This document shows positions 1 to 6,829 of a DNA stretch of 8,704 nucleotides, one piece after another. Position numbers and translations under genes: made by a program. Numbering within the stretch: position 1 is the first letter of the stretch; each line of letters starts with the position of its first letter. The notes beneath the pieces were generated by a model that saw only the letters and a list, made by a program, of their open reading frames with translations, was not told the DNA's origin and searched no databases. Source of the stretch: DATLAN01 sp035527455 (GTDB lineage: Bacteria > Planctomycetota > Planctomycetia > Pirellulales > Thermoguttaceae); the NCBI GenBank assembly GCA_035527455.1, contig DATLAN010000115.1:1-8704 (forward strand), read 5' to 3'.

Positions 1-87
1 ACTCGGTCGGTATTGTGTTTTTCGTTGCCAAGCGGTAGACTATGTGCAATCCGCTACGATGAACGGTCCCACCTTTGGAACAGCCCC

Positions 88-456
88 ATGATTAGAGTAC
101 TCATCGTCGACGACGAACAGGCTTGCCGCGATTCGCTGAAGCTGTTGCTCTCGCTGGAAAACTTCGACGTGGAAGTCGCCGCCGATGGCCAGGAGGCCCT
201 CGAAGTGGGGAACCGGTTTTCGCCCGAGATCCTCCTCGTGGACTGGATGCTCCGCAACCGGATGGACGGATTGGCGGTTGCCGCCGCGCTTCGGGAAGTC
301 AACCCGAAGCTGGAAACGATCGCCATATCGGGCCATCCGTCCGCCGATTTGGAGTCGAACGTCAAAGGACTCCCTGCCACCCAATATCTATCCAAACCCT
401 TCTTGCCCGCCGAGTTGATCGAAGCGGTCCGTCAGGCCGCCGAGCGGCTTGGGTGA
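88..456 (+). CDS. Stand-alone receiver-domain response regulator (CheY-like)
   Basis: This 122-residue protein is a single receiver domain that accepts phosphate from a histidine kinase and signals by protein contact; there is no DNA-binding or enzymatic output domain. The canonical residues are visible: acidic pair D8/D9 in VLIVDDE, phospho-acceptor D52 in LLVDWML, G61 in RMDGL, switch Ser S81 in AISGH, and K103 in SKPF. The length is that of a bare receiver domain. I chose the ATG at 88 because MIRVLIVDDE is the usual receiver N-terminus; an in-frame ATG at 13 would add 25 residues without family character. No good SD is seen before 88, and only a weak TTGTGT/TAGACT pair (13-41) resembles a promoter. 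It converges on dprA with a 5-bp gap. No kinase gene is nearby, so the partner and output are unknown. Confidence 0.9.
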   Translation: MIRVLIVDDEQACRDSLKLLLSLENFDVEVAADGQEALEVGNRFSPEILLVDWMLRNRMDGLAVAAALREVNPKLETIAISGHPSADLESNVKGLPATQYLSKPFLPAELIEAVRQAAERLG

Positions 457-461
457 GTCCT

Positions 462-1598
462 TCACATCCGCACCACCTTGGTCCCGCTGAGGCGGCGGAC
501 CAGGCGGCGCATCTCCAGCACGCTGATCGTCGAGAGCACGCACGAGACGGGCAGGCCGCTGTCGGCGACGATCTGGTCGATCGAAGTCGAATCGGTGCCC
601 ACGGCCGAGAGGACCTTCTGCTCCGGCTCGTTGAGCTGCAGTTCGGCCGGATGGTGGATCACCCGGCCGTCGTCCCGCGGCGCGGCTTCGACCAAGGGGC
701 CCAGCTCCTCCAACACGTCGTCGGCCGTTTCCACCAGCTTGGCCCCGTCGCGAATCAGGCGGTGGCAGCCGCGGGCGGTGCGCGTGTCGACGCAGCCGGG
801 CACGGCGAACACTTCGCGGCCCTGTTCCATGGCGTGCCGGGCCGTGATCAACGCGCCGCTGCGTTCGGCCGCTTCCACCACGATCACGCCCAACGACAAG
901 CCGCTGATCAGCCGGTTCCGTTGGGGAAAGGTCCCGGCCAGCGGCTGGGCATGCGCCGGCGATTCGCTGATCAGCGCACCGGAAGCGATCACCTCGGCGG
1001 CCAGCTTGACGTGTTCGGGCGGATAGATGTTCAACACGCCGCTGGCCAACACGGCCAGCGTTCGTCCCCCGGCCGCCATCGCCCCGCGATGGGCCGCCGC
1101 GTCGATCCCCCGGGCCAGCCCGCTGATTACGGTCAGTCCGGCCCGTGCCAGGCTCCCGCCGAGCCGCTCGGCCTGCCGGAGCCCATACTGCGAAGCGTGC
1201 CGGGTGCCGACGATGCCGATCGCCATCGCGTCGTTGGGGTGAAAGCTTCCCCGGACGAAGAGCACGCCGGGCGGATCGTGGATCTCGCGGAGCACGCGGG
1301 GATAGGCGTCGTCCGACTCGGTGATGATATCGATGTCGTGCTGCCGGCAGATTTCCAATTCCCGCTCGACGTCGATCTCGTCGACCGCGGCGGTGATCTT
1401 GCGCATCAATTTCGGCCCCACGCCGGGCACGTCGCGCAGCTCGCTTCCGGCGGCCTCCAGCACGGCCTTCGCCGACCCGAACCGCTCCAACAGCGCCCGC
1501 CGGATCCGCGGCCCCACGCCGGGGACGAGCGACAGCCGTAGCGTATCGACGAGGTCGTCCCGTGCCGGATCGGCGGTCGTTGGTTCAGGTTCGCACAT
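462..1598 (-). CDS. dprA: DNA-processing protein DprA
   Basis: DprA (Smf) binds incoming single-stranded DNA in the cytoplasm and loads RecA on it during natural transformation. The 378-residue protein has the full family architecture. Two helix-hairpin-helix motifs lie at about 24-41 (LVPGVGPRIRRALLERFG) and 54-68 (LRDVPGVGPKLMRKI). The Rossmann-type DprA core runs from about 105 to 300 with GIVGTRHAS (128-136), SGLARGIDAAAH (159-170), FPQRNRLISGLS (224-235) and SGALITARHA (247-256). A winged-helix C-terminal domain follows (about 320-378). The reading frame stays open upstream to 1691, but those 31 codons are largely encoded by the paired-hairpin repeat and look spurious. The ATG at 1598 gives a normal N-terminus. 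There is no SD, but an extended -10 box sits just upstream, suggesting a leaderless mRNA. No other competence gene is in view. Confidence 0.95.
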   Translation of the reverse strand: MCEPEPTTADPARDDLVDTLRLSLVPGVGPRIRRALLERFGSAKAVLEAAGSELRDVPGVGPKLMRKITAAVDEIDVERELEICRQHDIDIITESDDAYPRVLREIHDPPGVLFVRGSFHPNDAMAIGIVGTRHASQYGLRQAERLGGSLARAGLTVISGLARGIDAAAHRGAMAAGGRTLAVLASGVLNIYPPEHVKLAAEVIASGALISESPAHAQPLAGTFPQRNRLISGLSLGVIVVEAAERSGALITARHAMEQGREVFAVPGCVDTRTARGCHRLIRDGAKLVETADDVLEELGPLVEAAPRDDGRVIHHPAELQLNEPEQKVLSAVGTDSTSIDQIVADSGLPVSCVLSTISVLEMRRLVRRLSGTKVVRM

Positions 1599-1604
1599 GC
1601 AAGC

Positions 1605-1613
1605 AGTATAGCA
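1605..1613 (-). promoter_or_regulatory. Extended -10 promoter box for dprA
   Basis: On the minus strand this reads TGCTATACT, a TG-n-TATACT extended -10 element (5 of 6 matches to TATAAT). Its last base is 7 nt from the ATG at 1598, so transcription would start at or within a base or two of the start codon and give a leaderless message. That fits the lack of an SD. No good -35 hexamer is seen at 17 bp, as is usual for extended -10 promoters. This is a pattern match only. Confidence 0.45.
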
Positions 1614-1623
1614 ATCCCGCCGA

Positions 1624-1731
1624 AGATGCGTAGGCCGGAACAAGCGCAGCGCAGTTCCGGCACGTGACTTCATGTGGCCTTTGCACACCAAATGCCGGAA
1701 CTGCGCTGCGCTTGTTCCGGCCTACTTTGCT
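1624..1731. repeat. Paired-hairpin (REP/BIME-like) repeat, copy 1
   Basis: Two perfect 33-bp inverted arms (1630-1662 and 1693-1725) enclose a 30-bp spacer (1663-1692). Each arm is itself a REP-like hairpin: an 8-bp stem GCCGGAAC/GTTCCGGC (1634-1641 with 1654-1661) around a 12-nt loop. The short flanks AGATGC (1624-1629) and TTTGCT (1726-1731) recur around copy 2 at 4077-4184. The copy lies between the dprA start and the transglutaminase stop, 9 bp after the latter in the direction of transcription, so its hairpins could define that gene's mRNA 3' end, although there is no T-tract. The structure resembles REP doublets mobilised by REP-associated (RAYT) transposases; no transposase is in the window. 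Confidence 0.9.
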
Positions 1732-1740
1732 CGACTCCAG

Positions 1741-3969
1741 TCAGTCCGCATACGTCGTGATCACCAACTCCGCCGGTTTTTCCTTGTTGGGCGTAAAGCG
1801 GACGGTCCAGCCGTCGTCGACGCCCCGGTTGGGGACGATGCGCAGCGCCAGGCCGTCGAACTTTTCGCCGCGGGACCACGCCCGAACGGTGCGCGTCAGG
1901 TCGATCTCGTAGCGTCGCGGCGGCACGAACGCCGCGCCGGGGCCTTCGCCGCGCCCGACGATCGTCCAGCCGAGGGTCTGGCCGAGCTTCGAGAAATCGT
2001 AAGGCTTGCCCTCCTCGAACGGTGTGTCCAACGCGACGGCGGCGACTTGCATGGGGGCCTTGTCGTGGGCTTCGACCACGTAGAAGACCAGCTTGGCCGA
2101 GGCCAGCAACTTCATGTCCGGCAGGTTGGCCACGTCGAAATCGACCAGCAGAATCCACGCGTCGGTGTTCTCCTTCAGCCACTTGACGAACTGATGGTCG
2201 AACACCTCGCCCTGCTTCGAGACGTAGCCGCTGCTGGTCGCCGGGCGGATTTCGGTCTTCGTCGGCCGCTCGGGCAAGTCCGGCGGCGGTTGCGTGCCGA
2301 TCAGCCAGGGATTGGGCGGCGTCGCCGGTACTTCCCCCGGCCGCACTTGCGGCGTCACGGGCGCGGTGGGCGTCTCGATCGGCTTCTGCCCCGGCTCGAG
2401 CACTTCACGGCGAAGGAAGACCATCCGCGGGTAGACCGGCTGCTTGCCTTGCGGCGTCGGCACGGGAATCTCCAGCGTAGCCGGAAGCTTGTCGACGATC
2501 TTCTGCACGACGATCGGCGTCCCCGACCAACTCGCGTAGTGTGCCCGGGCGATCTCGGCGTCCGCGTCGAACATCTCCTCGTATGTCTTCTCCCGCGACC
2601 CGAGGCAATAGGCGTACGTCACCGCCAGCCGGTTGTTGCCCAAGGCTTCCGGATTGTCGGCCGTGATCGTGATCTTATTAGAGCCCGGGGCCAGATACGG
2701 CAGGGCCTCCTGGTTGTGTTGCACGATGCTGGTCAGCTCGATTTCGGAGATCGGCTTCTCGAAAGTGACGCGGACGAAATAGGCATACGAGCCGACCGTG
2801 GCAGCCGTCATGTCGGCGGGGTCCACGGCCGTCCAACTTTTCAGGTCCTGGGACACTTCGACCTTGGCCCCGGGCGAAACGATCTTGCCGGCGGCCTTGG
2901 CCACGACGTACGGCGACGCCATTTCGACCACGATCACGCCCGGCCGGCCCGCTTCCTGCGGACGCAGCCCTCCCGGGCCGGCGGCGACGTTTTCCGCTTC
3001 CTTCAGCGAGGAAAGCACGGACGGACTATTGAGCGACGGCTTGAACACGAGCGTCCCGTTGGACCAGGTTCGGGCCGGGTTGAGTTCCCGATAGGGTTCC
3101 AGGATCGGTCCGATGGCCGGGCAGTTGCGATAATCCTTGTCGCCACACGTGTGACGCGGGCCTTCGCTACGGCCGCGGAAATAGAAGGCGTCGTCGATCG
3201 TCTCCCAGTTGAGCGTCAAGGCGTAGCCGGGTCCGAGGTTCACGGCGGTCGAGTAGTTCTCGTCGTCGAATCGGATGCCGCCCCATCCGCGCGGGCTGCC
3301 GGCGCTGTGGCTGCTGTTGACCCCGCTGATCACGCCCGGCAGGGTGTCGCCGCAGACCATCAGCGCCGGGGCCGTCCAGTGGACCTTGTCGCCGACGTAA
3401 TCGAACCGGTTGTTGTCGTGGTAGCAGACCTTCCGTGCCTGGTCCATGTAGAAGCCCTCGGTGACCAGCGATGGGTTGGCCTTGATGTCTTCCTGGCTGG
3501 CGATGGTGCGTCCGCCGGTGCCTTGCGGATCGGGCATCCAGGCGTAGAACTTCAGGAACGTATCGAGATAGTGCCAGCGGCCGTTGTAGAAGACCTCGAC
3601 GGTCGTATGGCCCGGATTGCTCCATCCGCGATACCGCCACTCGTATCCGGCCGCCTCCCAGAGCGCGGCCATCACGGTATGCTGCCCTCCGCAGAGCCCC
3701 CAGCCGTAGACGTTGATCAGCTTCAGCGCCGAGATCCCGGCCGGCTCGTTGGGATAGGCGTAGTGATAGTGGTCGTAGCGGCAGAAGTTGTACAGCGCGA
3801 TCGCCCGCTGGTCGTCGGTGTCGCACCCGCGGGTGACCGTGTCGACGATCGATTTCAGCGACGAGCAATCGGGCGCGCGGTCGTTGACGACCTTGATGTT
3901 GCTGACCGGTTCGGCGAAGACGGGCGAGACGGCCAGGCAGCACGCGACAGTCAGAGAAAGCGTTTTCAT
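1741..3969 (-). CDS. Secreted transglutaminase-like protein with C-terminal DNRLRE/CBM-type domain
   Basis: This 742-residue exported protein starts with a Sec signal peptide (MKTLSLTVACCLAVSPVFA, likely cut before E20). A transglutaminase-like (papain-fold) domain at about 50-145 has a plausible Cys-His-Asp triad: C93 in WGLCGGQ, H121 in PGHTTVEVFY and D136 in WHYLDTF. A beta-rich segment follows at about 345-455. A proline-rich linker (about 525-572) leads to a C-terminal beta-sandwich-like region (about 600-742). Its LLVDFDVANLP, LTRTVRAWSRG and GLALRIV strings recall the DNRLRE/CBM96 family of surface-protein modules. An SD (GAGG, about 3978-3981) lies before the ATG. The domain order suggests an extracytoplasmic protease-like or cross-linking enzyme tethered to a polymer. 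The substrate cannot be inferred. It stands alone between two copies of the paired-hairpin repeat. Confidence 0.85.
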   Translation of the reverse strand: MKTLSLTVACCLAVSPVFAEPVSNIKVVNDRAPDCSSLKSIVDTVTRGCDTDDQRAIALYNFCRYDHYHYAYPNEPAGISALKLINVYGWGLCGGQHTVMAALWEAAGYEWRYRGWSNPGHTTVEVFYNGRWHYLDTFLKFYAWMPDPQGTGGRTIASQEDIKANPSLVTEGFYMDQARKVCYHDNNRFDYVGDKVHWTAPALMVCGDTLPGVISGVNSSHSAGSPRGWGGIRFDDENYSTAVNLGPGYALTLNWETIDDAFYFRGRSEGPRHTCGDKDYRNCPAIGPILEPYRELNPARTWSNGTLVFKPSLNSPSVLSSLKEAENVAAGPGGLRPQEAGRPGVIVVEMASPYVVAKAAGKIVSPGAKVEVSQDLKSWTAVDPADMTAATVGSYAYFVRVTFEKPISEIELTSIVQHNQEALPYLAPGSNKITITADNPEALGNNRLAVTYAYCLGSREKTYEEMFDADAEIARAHYASWSGTPIVVQKIVDKLPATLEIPVPTPQGKQPVYPRMVFLRREVLEPGQKPIETPTAPVTPQVRPGEVPATPPNPWLIGTQPPPDLPERPTKTEIRPATSSGYVSKQGEVFDHQFVKWLKENTDAWILLVDFDVANLPDMKLLASAKLVFYVVEAHDKAPMQVAAVALDTPFEEGKPYDFSKLGQTLGWTIVGRGEGPGAAFVPPRRYEIDLTRTVRAWSRGEKFDGLALRIVPNRGVDDGWTVRFTPNKEKPAELVITTYAD

Positions 3970-4019
3970 GGCACGATCCTCGAAACGGGTGCGACTGGTG
4001 GGAATGCGTGGTGGGTCAT
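3966..4019 (-). CDS. Possible 17-codon upstream ORF (leader peptide) coupled to the transglutaminase gene
   Basis: An ATG at 4019 opens a 17-codon frame (MTHHAFPPVAPVSRIVP). Its TGA overlaps the ATG of the downstream gene as ATGA, the classic arrangement for translational coupling. AGGAG (4026-4030) sits 6 nt before the ATG. However, that SD touches the -10 box of the predicted promoter, so a transcript from that promoter would lack it and start only a few bases before the ATG. Either this leader is read nearly leaderless, or the message begins further upstream, or the frame is chance. The peptide resembles no leader family I know. Confidence 0.35.
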   Translation of the reverse strand: MTHHAFPPVAPVSRIVP

Positions 4020-4029
4020 GGACTTCTCC

Positions 4030-4058
4030 TGTATAGCGAGCGGCCGAGCGGATGTCAA
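4030..4058 (-). promoter_or_regulatory. Sigma70-type promoter for the transglutaminase gene
   Basis: On the minus strand a perfect TTGACA (4053-4058) is followed after exactly 17 bp by TATACA (4030-4035; four of six match, including the leading TATA). The predicted start of transcription is about 4023, giving a leader of roughly 54 nt before the ATG at 3969. The promoter lies between the second paired-hairpin repeat and the gene, so the repeat is not transcribed from it. It is the best-formed promoter in the window. Confidence 0.6.
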
Positions 4059-4076
4059 ATCAGATCTGCCGGGAAT

Positions 4077-4184
4077 AGATGTGTAGGCCGGAACAAGCGG
4101 AGCGCAGTTCCGGCATTTGGTGTGGCAAGGCCGCATGGAGCCACGTGCCGGAACTGCGCTGCGCTTGTTCCGGCCTACTTTGCT
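4077..4184. repeat. Paired-hairpin (REP/BIME-like) repeat, copy 2, centre inverted relative to copy 1
   Basis: Arms at 4083-4115 and 4146-4178 are 33 bp with one mismatch (4100) and enclose a 30-bp spacer (4116-4145). The reverse complement of this spacer matches that of copy 1 at 25 of 30 positions, so the centres are in opposite orientation. The flanks AGATGT (4077-4082) and TTTGCT (4179-4184) match copy 1 in the same orientation. TACTTTGCT at 4176-4184 is repeated at 4189-4197. The element begins 39 bp downstream of the stop of the DUF4159 gene, so like copy 1 it sits at the 3' end of a minus-strand gene. Confidence 0.9.
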
Positions 4185-4198
4185 TTGGTACTTTGCTG

Positions 4199-4217
4199 CA
4201 TCTCGCGGAGCGAGATG
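4199..4217. repeat. Small hairpin, CATCTCG/CGAGATG
   Basis: A perfect 7-bp stem (CATCTCG at 4199-4205, CGAGATG at 4211-4217) has a 5-nt loop. It lies 6 bp beyond the stop codon of the DUF4159 gene, where it would form early in the 3' untranslated RNA. No T-tract follows on the minus strand, so it is not a standard intrinsic terminator. It may be another short dispersed palindrome, which needs other copies in the genome to show. Confidence 0.5.
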
Positions 4218-4223
4218 GCTACA

Positions 4224-6620
4224 TTATTGCTGCAACGAATACAGCAGCACGTTCAGCCCGATTCGGGCGGCGTCCGTGCGGATGTAGCCGCGGCATTCGA
4301 GCGAGTCGTGCTTCTCCAGGGCGCAACTGACGTCGTACTTCGAGAAGATCACGCCCCAGCGGTCGCCGAACTTCAGGCCCTCCAACTCCGGCGGCACCTT
4401 GCGGATCGTGGCCTTCAGCGGCTCGTCGGCCCGGCGGGGCTGCGGATCGCGGCGGCTGACGATCCGCAGGTCGGAGCCGCCGTACCGGTCGGTGAGCATC
4501 GGGTCGTCCGGCGGGATCGGCTCCAGCTCGCGGCCGAAGATCGTCTTCATCTCCCGGCGGAAGGATTCCGTGAACGCCCACTGCGACGGGTCGGCGCCCG
4601 GGCAGATGGCGTCGGCAAAGAGGATCCCACCGCGCTCGACGTACGCCTTCAACTGCTCCCGCTCGGCGTCCAGCAGGTTGAAGCGCTGCCGTCCGTGCAT
4701 GAAGACCATGTGGTAGTCGAACAGGGCCTCGTCGGTCATATCGAGCAGTTCCTGGCGGACGCCCGTGCGGATGTCCAATTGCTTCGAGGCCTCTTCCATC
4801 AGGTTCGCCAGGGCCCGAGGCGCCGCGTCGCACCCGCCGGGATGACGGAGCTTGGCCAAGGTCACCTGCCCTCGCGGGATCGGGTCCTGCGGCCGAGGAT
4901 CAGTCATCGGGCGGAGACTCGGGTCCTTCTCCCGCACTTCCCGATTCGTGGCGTAGGCCAGCACGTTGATGCCGATGGCCAGCGCGGCGTCGACGCGTGC
5001 CTGGACCGACGGGAGGAACTTCTGCCCACGATCGCCGCGCGACAGTTCCCAAAGACAGCTCAGCGACGGCCGGGGATTCTCCGGCGGGTCCTGGGCGACG
5101 TAGATCACGCTGGTGCGGCAGCCGAAGTTGATTCCCCAGAGCGGCCGGTGGTACTTCGGATCGACCATCTCCTCGGCGTACCAGATCGGATGGTCCTCGT
5201 GCAGGAGTTGGAGGCTGTATTCTTTTTCCGGAAAGACCTCCTCCATCAGCCGGCGGAAGCCCTGATCGAATTGCGATCCGTTGCCGTAGGCCTCGGCGAA
5301 CAGGAATCCGCCGCGGTCGAGGTAATCGCGGAGTTTCTGCGCGAGCGGCTTCTGCACGCTGGGCTTGATCGGCCACGGGCTTCTCTGGCCGCACATGAAC
5401 AGGACCGGTGCCTGCAAGAGATCCTCGGTCGTGGCGGCTTGAAGATTGACGACCTGCCAGGTCAGGTCGAGTTTCCAACGCGGCTCGACGAACCGCGTGA
5501 GGTTGGCCACGTCGCTGCGGTGTTGATTCCAGTCGTCGCCGGGCGGCGAGTGTTCGAGCTTGGCCATCAGCAGCGGCCGGCGGCCTTTGGCGAGAAACAA
5601 CAGGGCGAGGCTTGTGCCGACCAGTTCGTCGTCTTCGGCATAGCCCGAGCCCTTCCAGCTTCCTGACAAGGGAATCTGCTTGTGTACCAGCAACTCGGCG
5701 CCCTCGCGGTACCAGTCGTGTCCGCCGATGGTCCGCTGGGCCGTGAGGCGTCCGACGCGTTCGAGCCCGTAGAGGTAGTACAACCACCAGTATTCGGCGC
5801 TGCCGGGGTTCCCTCGGACCGAGAAGTTCCGTCCCAGCCAGTCGAGCCCTCGCTGGATGGCCACATCATCGTCGTCGTTTGCACCGCCGCAACACCGGAT
5901 CTGTTCGCCTTCGGCGGTGGCGTCGCTGGAGCGGACTTTCTCGCCGGTGATCACCAGCGAGGCGATGCCCGCGCAGGTCATGCTGCCGGTCAGTCGGGCG
6001 CCGTCGCGGTATGCCCAGCCACCGCTGAGGGGGTCTTGCCGGGATTCCCAATACCTTCTGGCCAGTCGCCAGGTCTGGTCGCTGACGTTCACGCCGACCC
6101 GTTCGGCCTCGTGCAGGGCCAGCAGGGCAAACTGGGTGTTGGAGGGGTCGCCGGTGGACACGGACCGTGGGGCCGGATAGGACCACGCCCCCTTGTTCGG
6201 TTCGCCCTGGACCTGGTGGCTTTCCAACCACCGGACGTTCGCCTCGATCGTCAGCAGGTCGTTCTCCGGCTCGGCCCGGCACAGCGCCATGGTTTGCAGT
6301 GCGGTGACGTAGGTCTTTTCCGGTTTCATCCGGCGCAACTGCTTCAAGGCGGCCTGGATGACCGGGTCCTTGGGATCGACGCCGGCGTTGAGCAGGGCCA
6401 GCGTGCAGAGCGAGGTCGTACCGCCGGGATACGTGGCCCCCACCACCCCAAAAGACCAGTCCGGCCACGTGCCGTCGGGTTTTTGCCGGCGTTTCAGGTA
6501 GGTGACGCCCTTGTCGATGGCCTGACGGACCTGTTCGGCGGTGATTTCCGCCCTTACACTCGACGCAATCGACCCAAACCCAACCGCCAGCAGCAGGGTA
6601 GTGACGACGGAACGCCTCAT
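4224..6620 (-). CDS. Exported prenyltransferase-like (alpha-toroid) protein with two DUF4159-like modules
   Basis: This 798-residue protein begins with a signal peptide (MRRSVVTTLLLAVGFGSIASSVRA, likely cut before E25), so it acts outside the cytoplasm. Residues about 28-350 look like the alpha-alpha toroid of squalene-cyclase/prenyltransferase repeats, with recurring GVTYLKRRQKPDGTW, GAWSYP and GGWAYRDG strings. No squalene-cyclase DXDD motif is evident in its usual context (a DDDD run at about 249-252 lies in a loop), so catalysis is doubtful. A first DUF4159-like module covers about 385-560 (YLDRGGFLFAEAYGNG, IGINVLAYATNRE). A second, canonical one covers about 585-798 (YVERGGILFADAICPG, WGVIFSKYDVSCALE, IGLNVLLYSL). 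The start at 6620 is fixed by the SD AAAGGAG; a longer frame to 6656 lacks one and would bury the signal peptide. It is divergent from moxR, a common pairing in planctomycetes. Its biochemical role is unknown. Confidence 0.85.
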   Translation of the reverse strand: MRRSVVTTLLLAVGFGSIASSVRAEITAEQVRQAIDKGVTYLKRRQKPDGTWPDWSFGVVGATYPGGTTSLCTLALLNAGVDPKDPVIQAALKQLRRMKPEKTYVTALQTMALCRAEPENDLLTIEANVRWLESHQVQGEPNKGAWSYPAPRSVSTGDPSNTQFALLALHEAERVGVNVSDQTWRLARRYWESRQDPLSGGWAYRDGARLTGSMTCAGIASLVITGEKVRSSDATAEGEQIRCCGGANDDDDVAIQRGLDWLGRNFSVRGNPGSAEYWWLYYLYGLERVGRLTAQRTIGGHDWYREGAELLVHKQIPLSGSWKGSGYAEDDELVGTSLALLFLAKGRRPLLMAKLEHSPPGDDWNQHRSDVANLTRFVEPRWKLDLTWQVVNLQAATTEDLLQAPVLFMCGQRSPWPIKPSVQKPLAQKLRDYLDRGGFLFAEAYGNGSQFDQGFRRLMEEVFPEKEYSLQLLHEDHPIWYAEEMVDPKYHRPLWGINFGCRTSVIYVAQDPPENPRPSLSCLWELSRGDRGQKFLPSVQARVDAALAIGINVLAYATNREVREKDPSLRPMTDPRPQDPIPRGQVTLAKLRHPGGCDAAPRALANLMEEASKQLDIRTGVRQELLDMTDEALFDYHMVFMHGRQRFNLLDAEREQLKAYVERGGILFADAICPGADPSQWAFTESFRREMKTIFGRELEPIPPDDPMLTDRYGGSDLRIVSRRDPQPRRADEPLKATIRKVPPELEGLKFGDRWGVIFSKYDVSCALEKHDSLECRGYIRTDAARIGLNVLLYSLQQ

Positions 6621-6627
6621 CCGAGTT

Positions 6628-6634
6628 CTCCTTT
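6628..6634 (-). promoter_or_regulatory. Ribosome binding site AAAGGAG fixing the DUF4159 gene start
   Basis: On the minus strand AAAGGAG lies 7 nt before the ATG at 6620. It decides between that start and the in-frame ATG at 6656, which has no comparable site and would place 12 extra residues before the signal peptide. Confidence 0.75.
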
Positions 6635-6663
6635 GCCGGCCGAGCCACAGGACCATCCCAAGT

Positions 6664-6692
6664 ATATTAGAATTCAGCAGTTAAGTCGGCAA
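6664..6692 (-). promoter_or_regulatory. Candidate promoter of the DUF4159 gene
   Basis: On the minus strand TTGCCG (6687-6692) and TAATAT (6664-6669) are separated by 17 bp, each matching four of six consensus bases. TATACT, three bases further on (6661-6666), is a better -10 but with a 20-bp spacer. The transcript would start near 6657 and include the SD at 6628-6634. Confidence 0.35.
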
Positions 6693-6829
6693 CACCCGGC
6701 GCGGGCCTGTGGGGAAAGTGGCAAAGGCGGTAGAATGAGGAGAAGGAGAGGGGGAGAGGGAGAGAAACGGGAGTCGTGAAGCAGAAGCCGCTTGGTTCTG
6801 GGAAGTCATAGGGGGATGACGGCCGTTTT

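Noticed and set aside
13..87. 25-residue N-terminal extension of the response regulator from the ATG at 13
   Set aside because: The receiver fold starts at MIRVLIVDDE (88). The extension has no family character.
123..1541. 472-codon plus-strand open frame across the response regulator and dprA
   Set aside because: It is out of frame with the receiver domain and antisense to a clear DprA; its composition is that of a frame shadow.
1672..4086. 804-codon open frame on the plus strand opposite the transglutaminase gene
   Set aside because: It is an antisense shadow caused by high GC. The product is Arg/Asp/Gly-rich with no domain, while the minus strand has a signal peptide, catalytic triad and SD.
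4008..6779. Two long plus-strand open frames (4008-5666 and 5682-6779) opposite the DUF4159 gene
   Set aside because: They are antisense shadows. The minus strand has a signal peptide, SD and recognisable DUF4159 modules, and these frames run through repeats.
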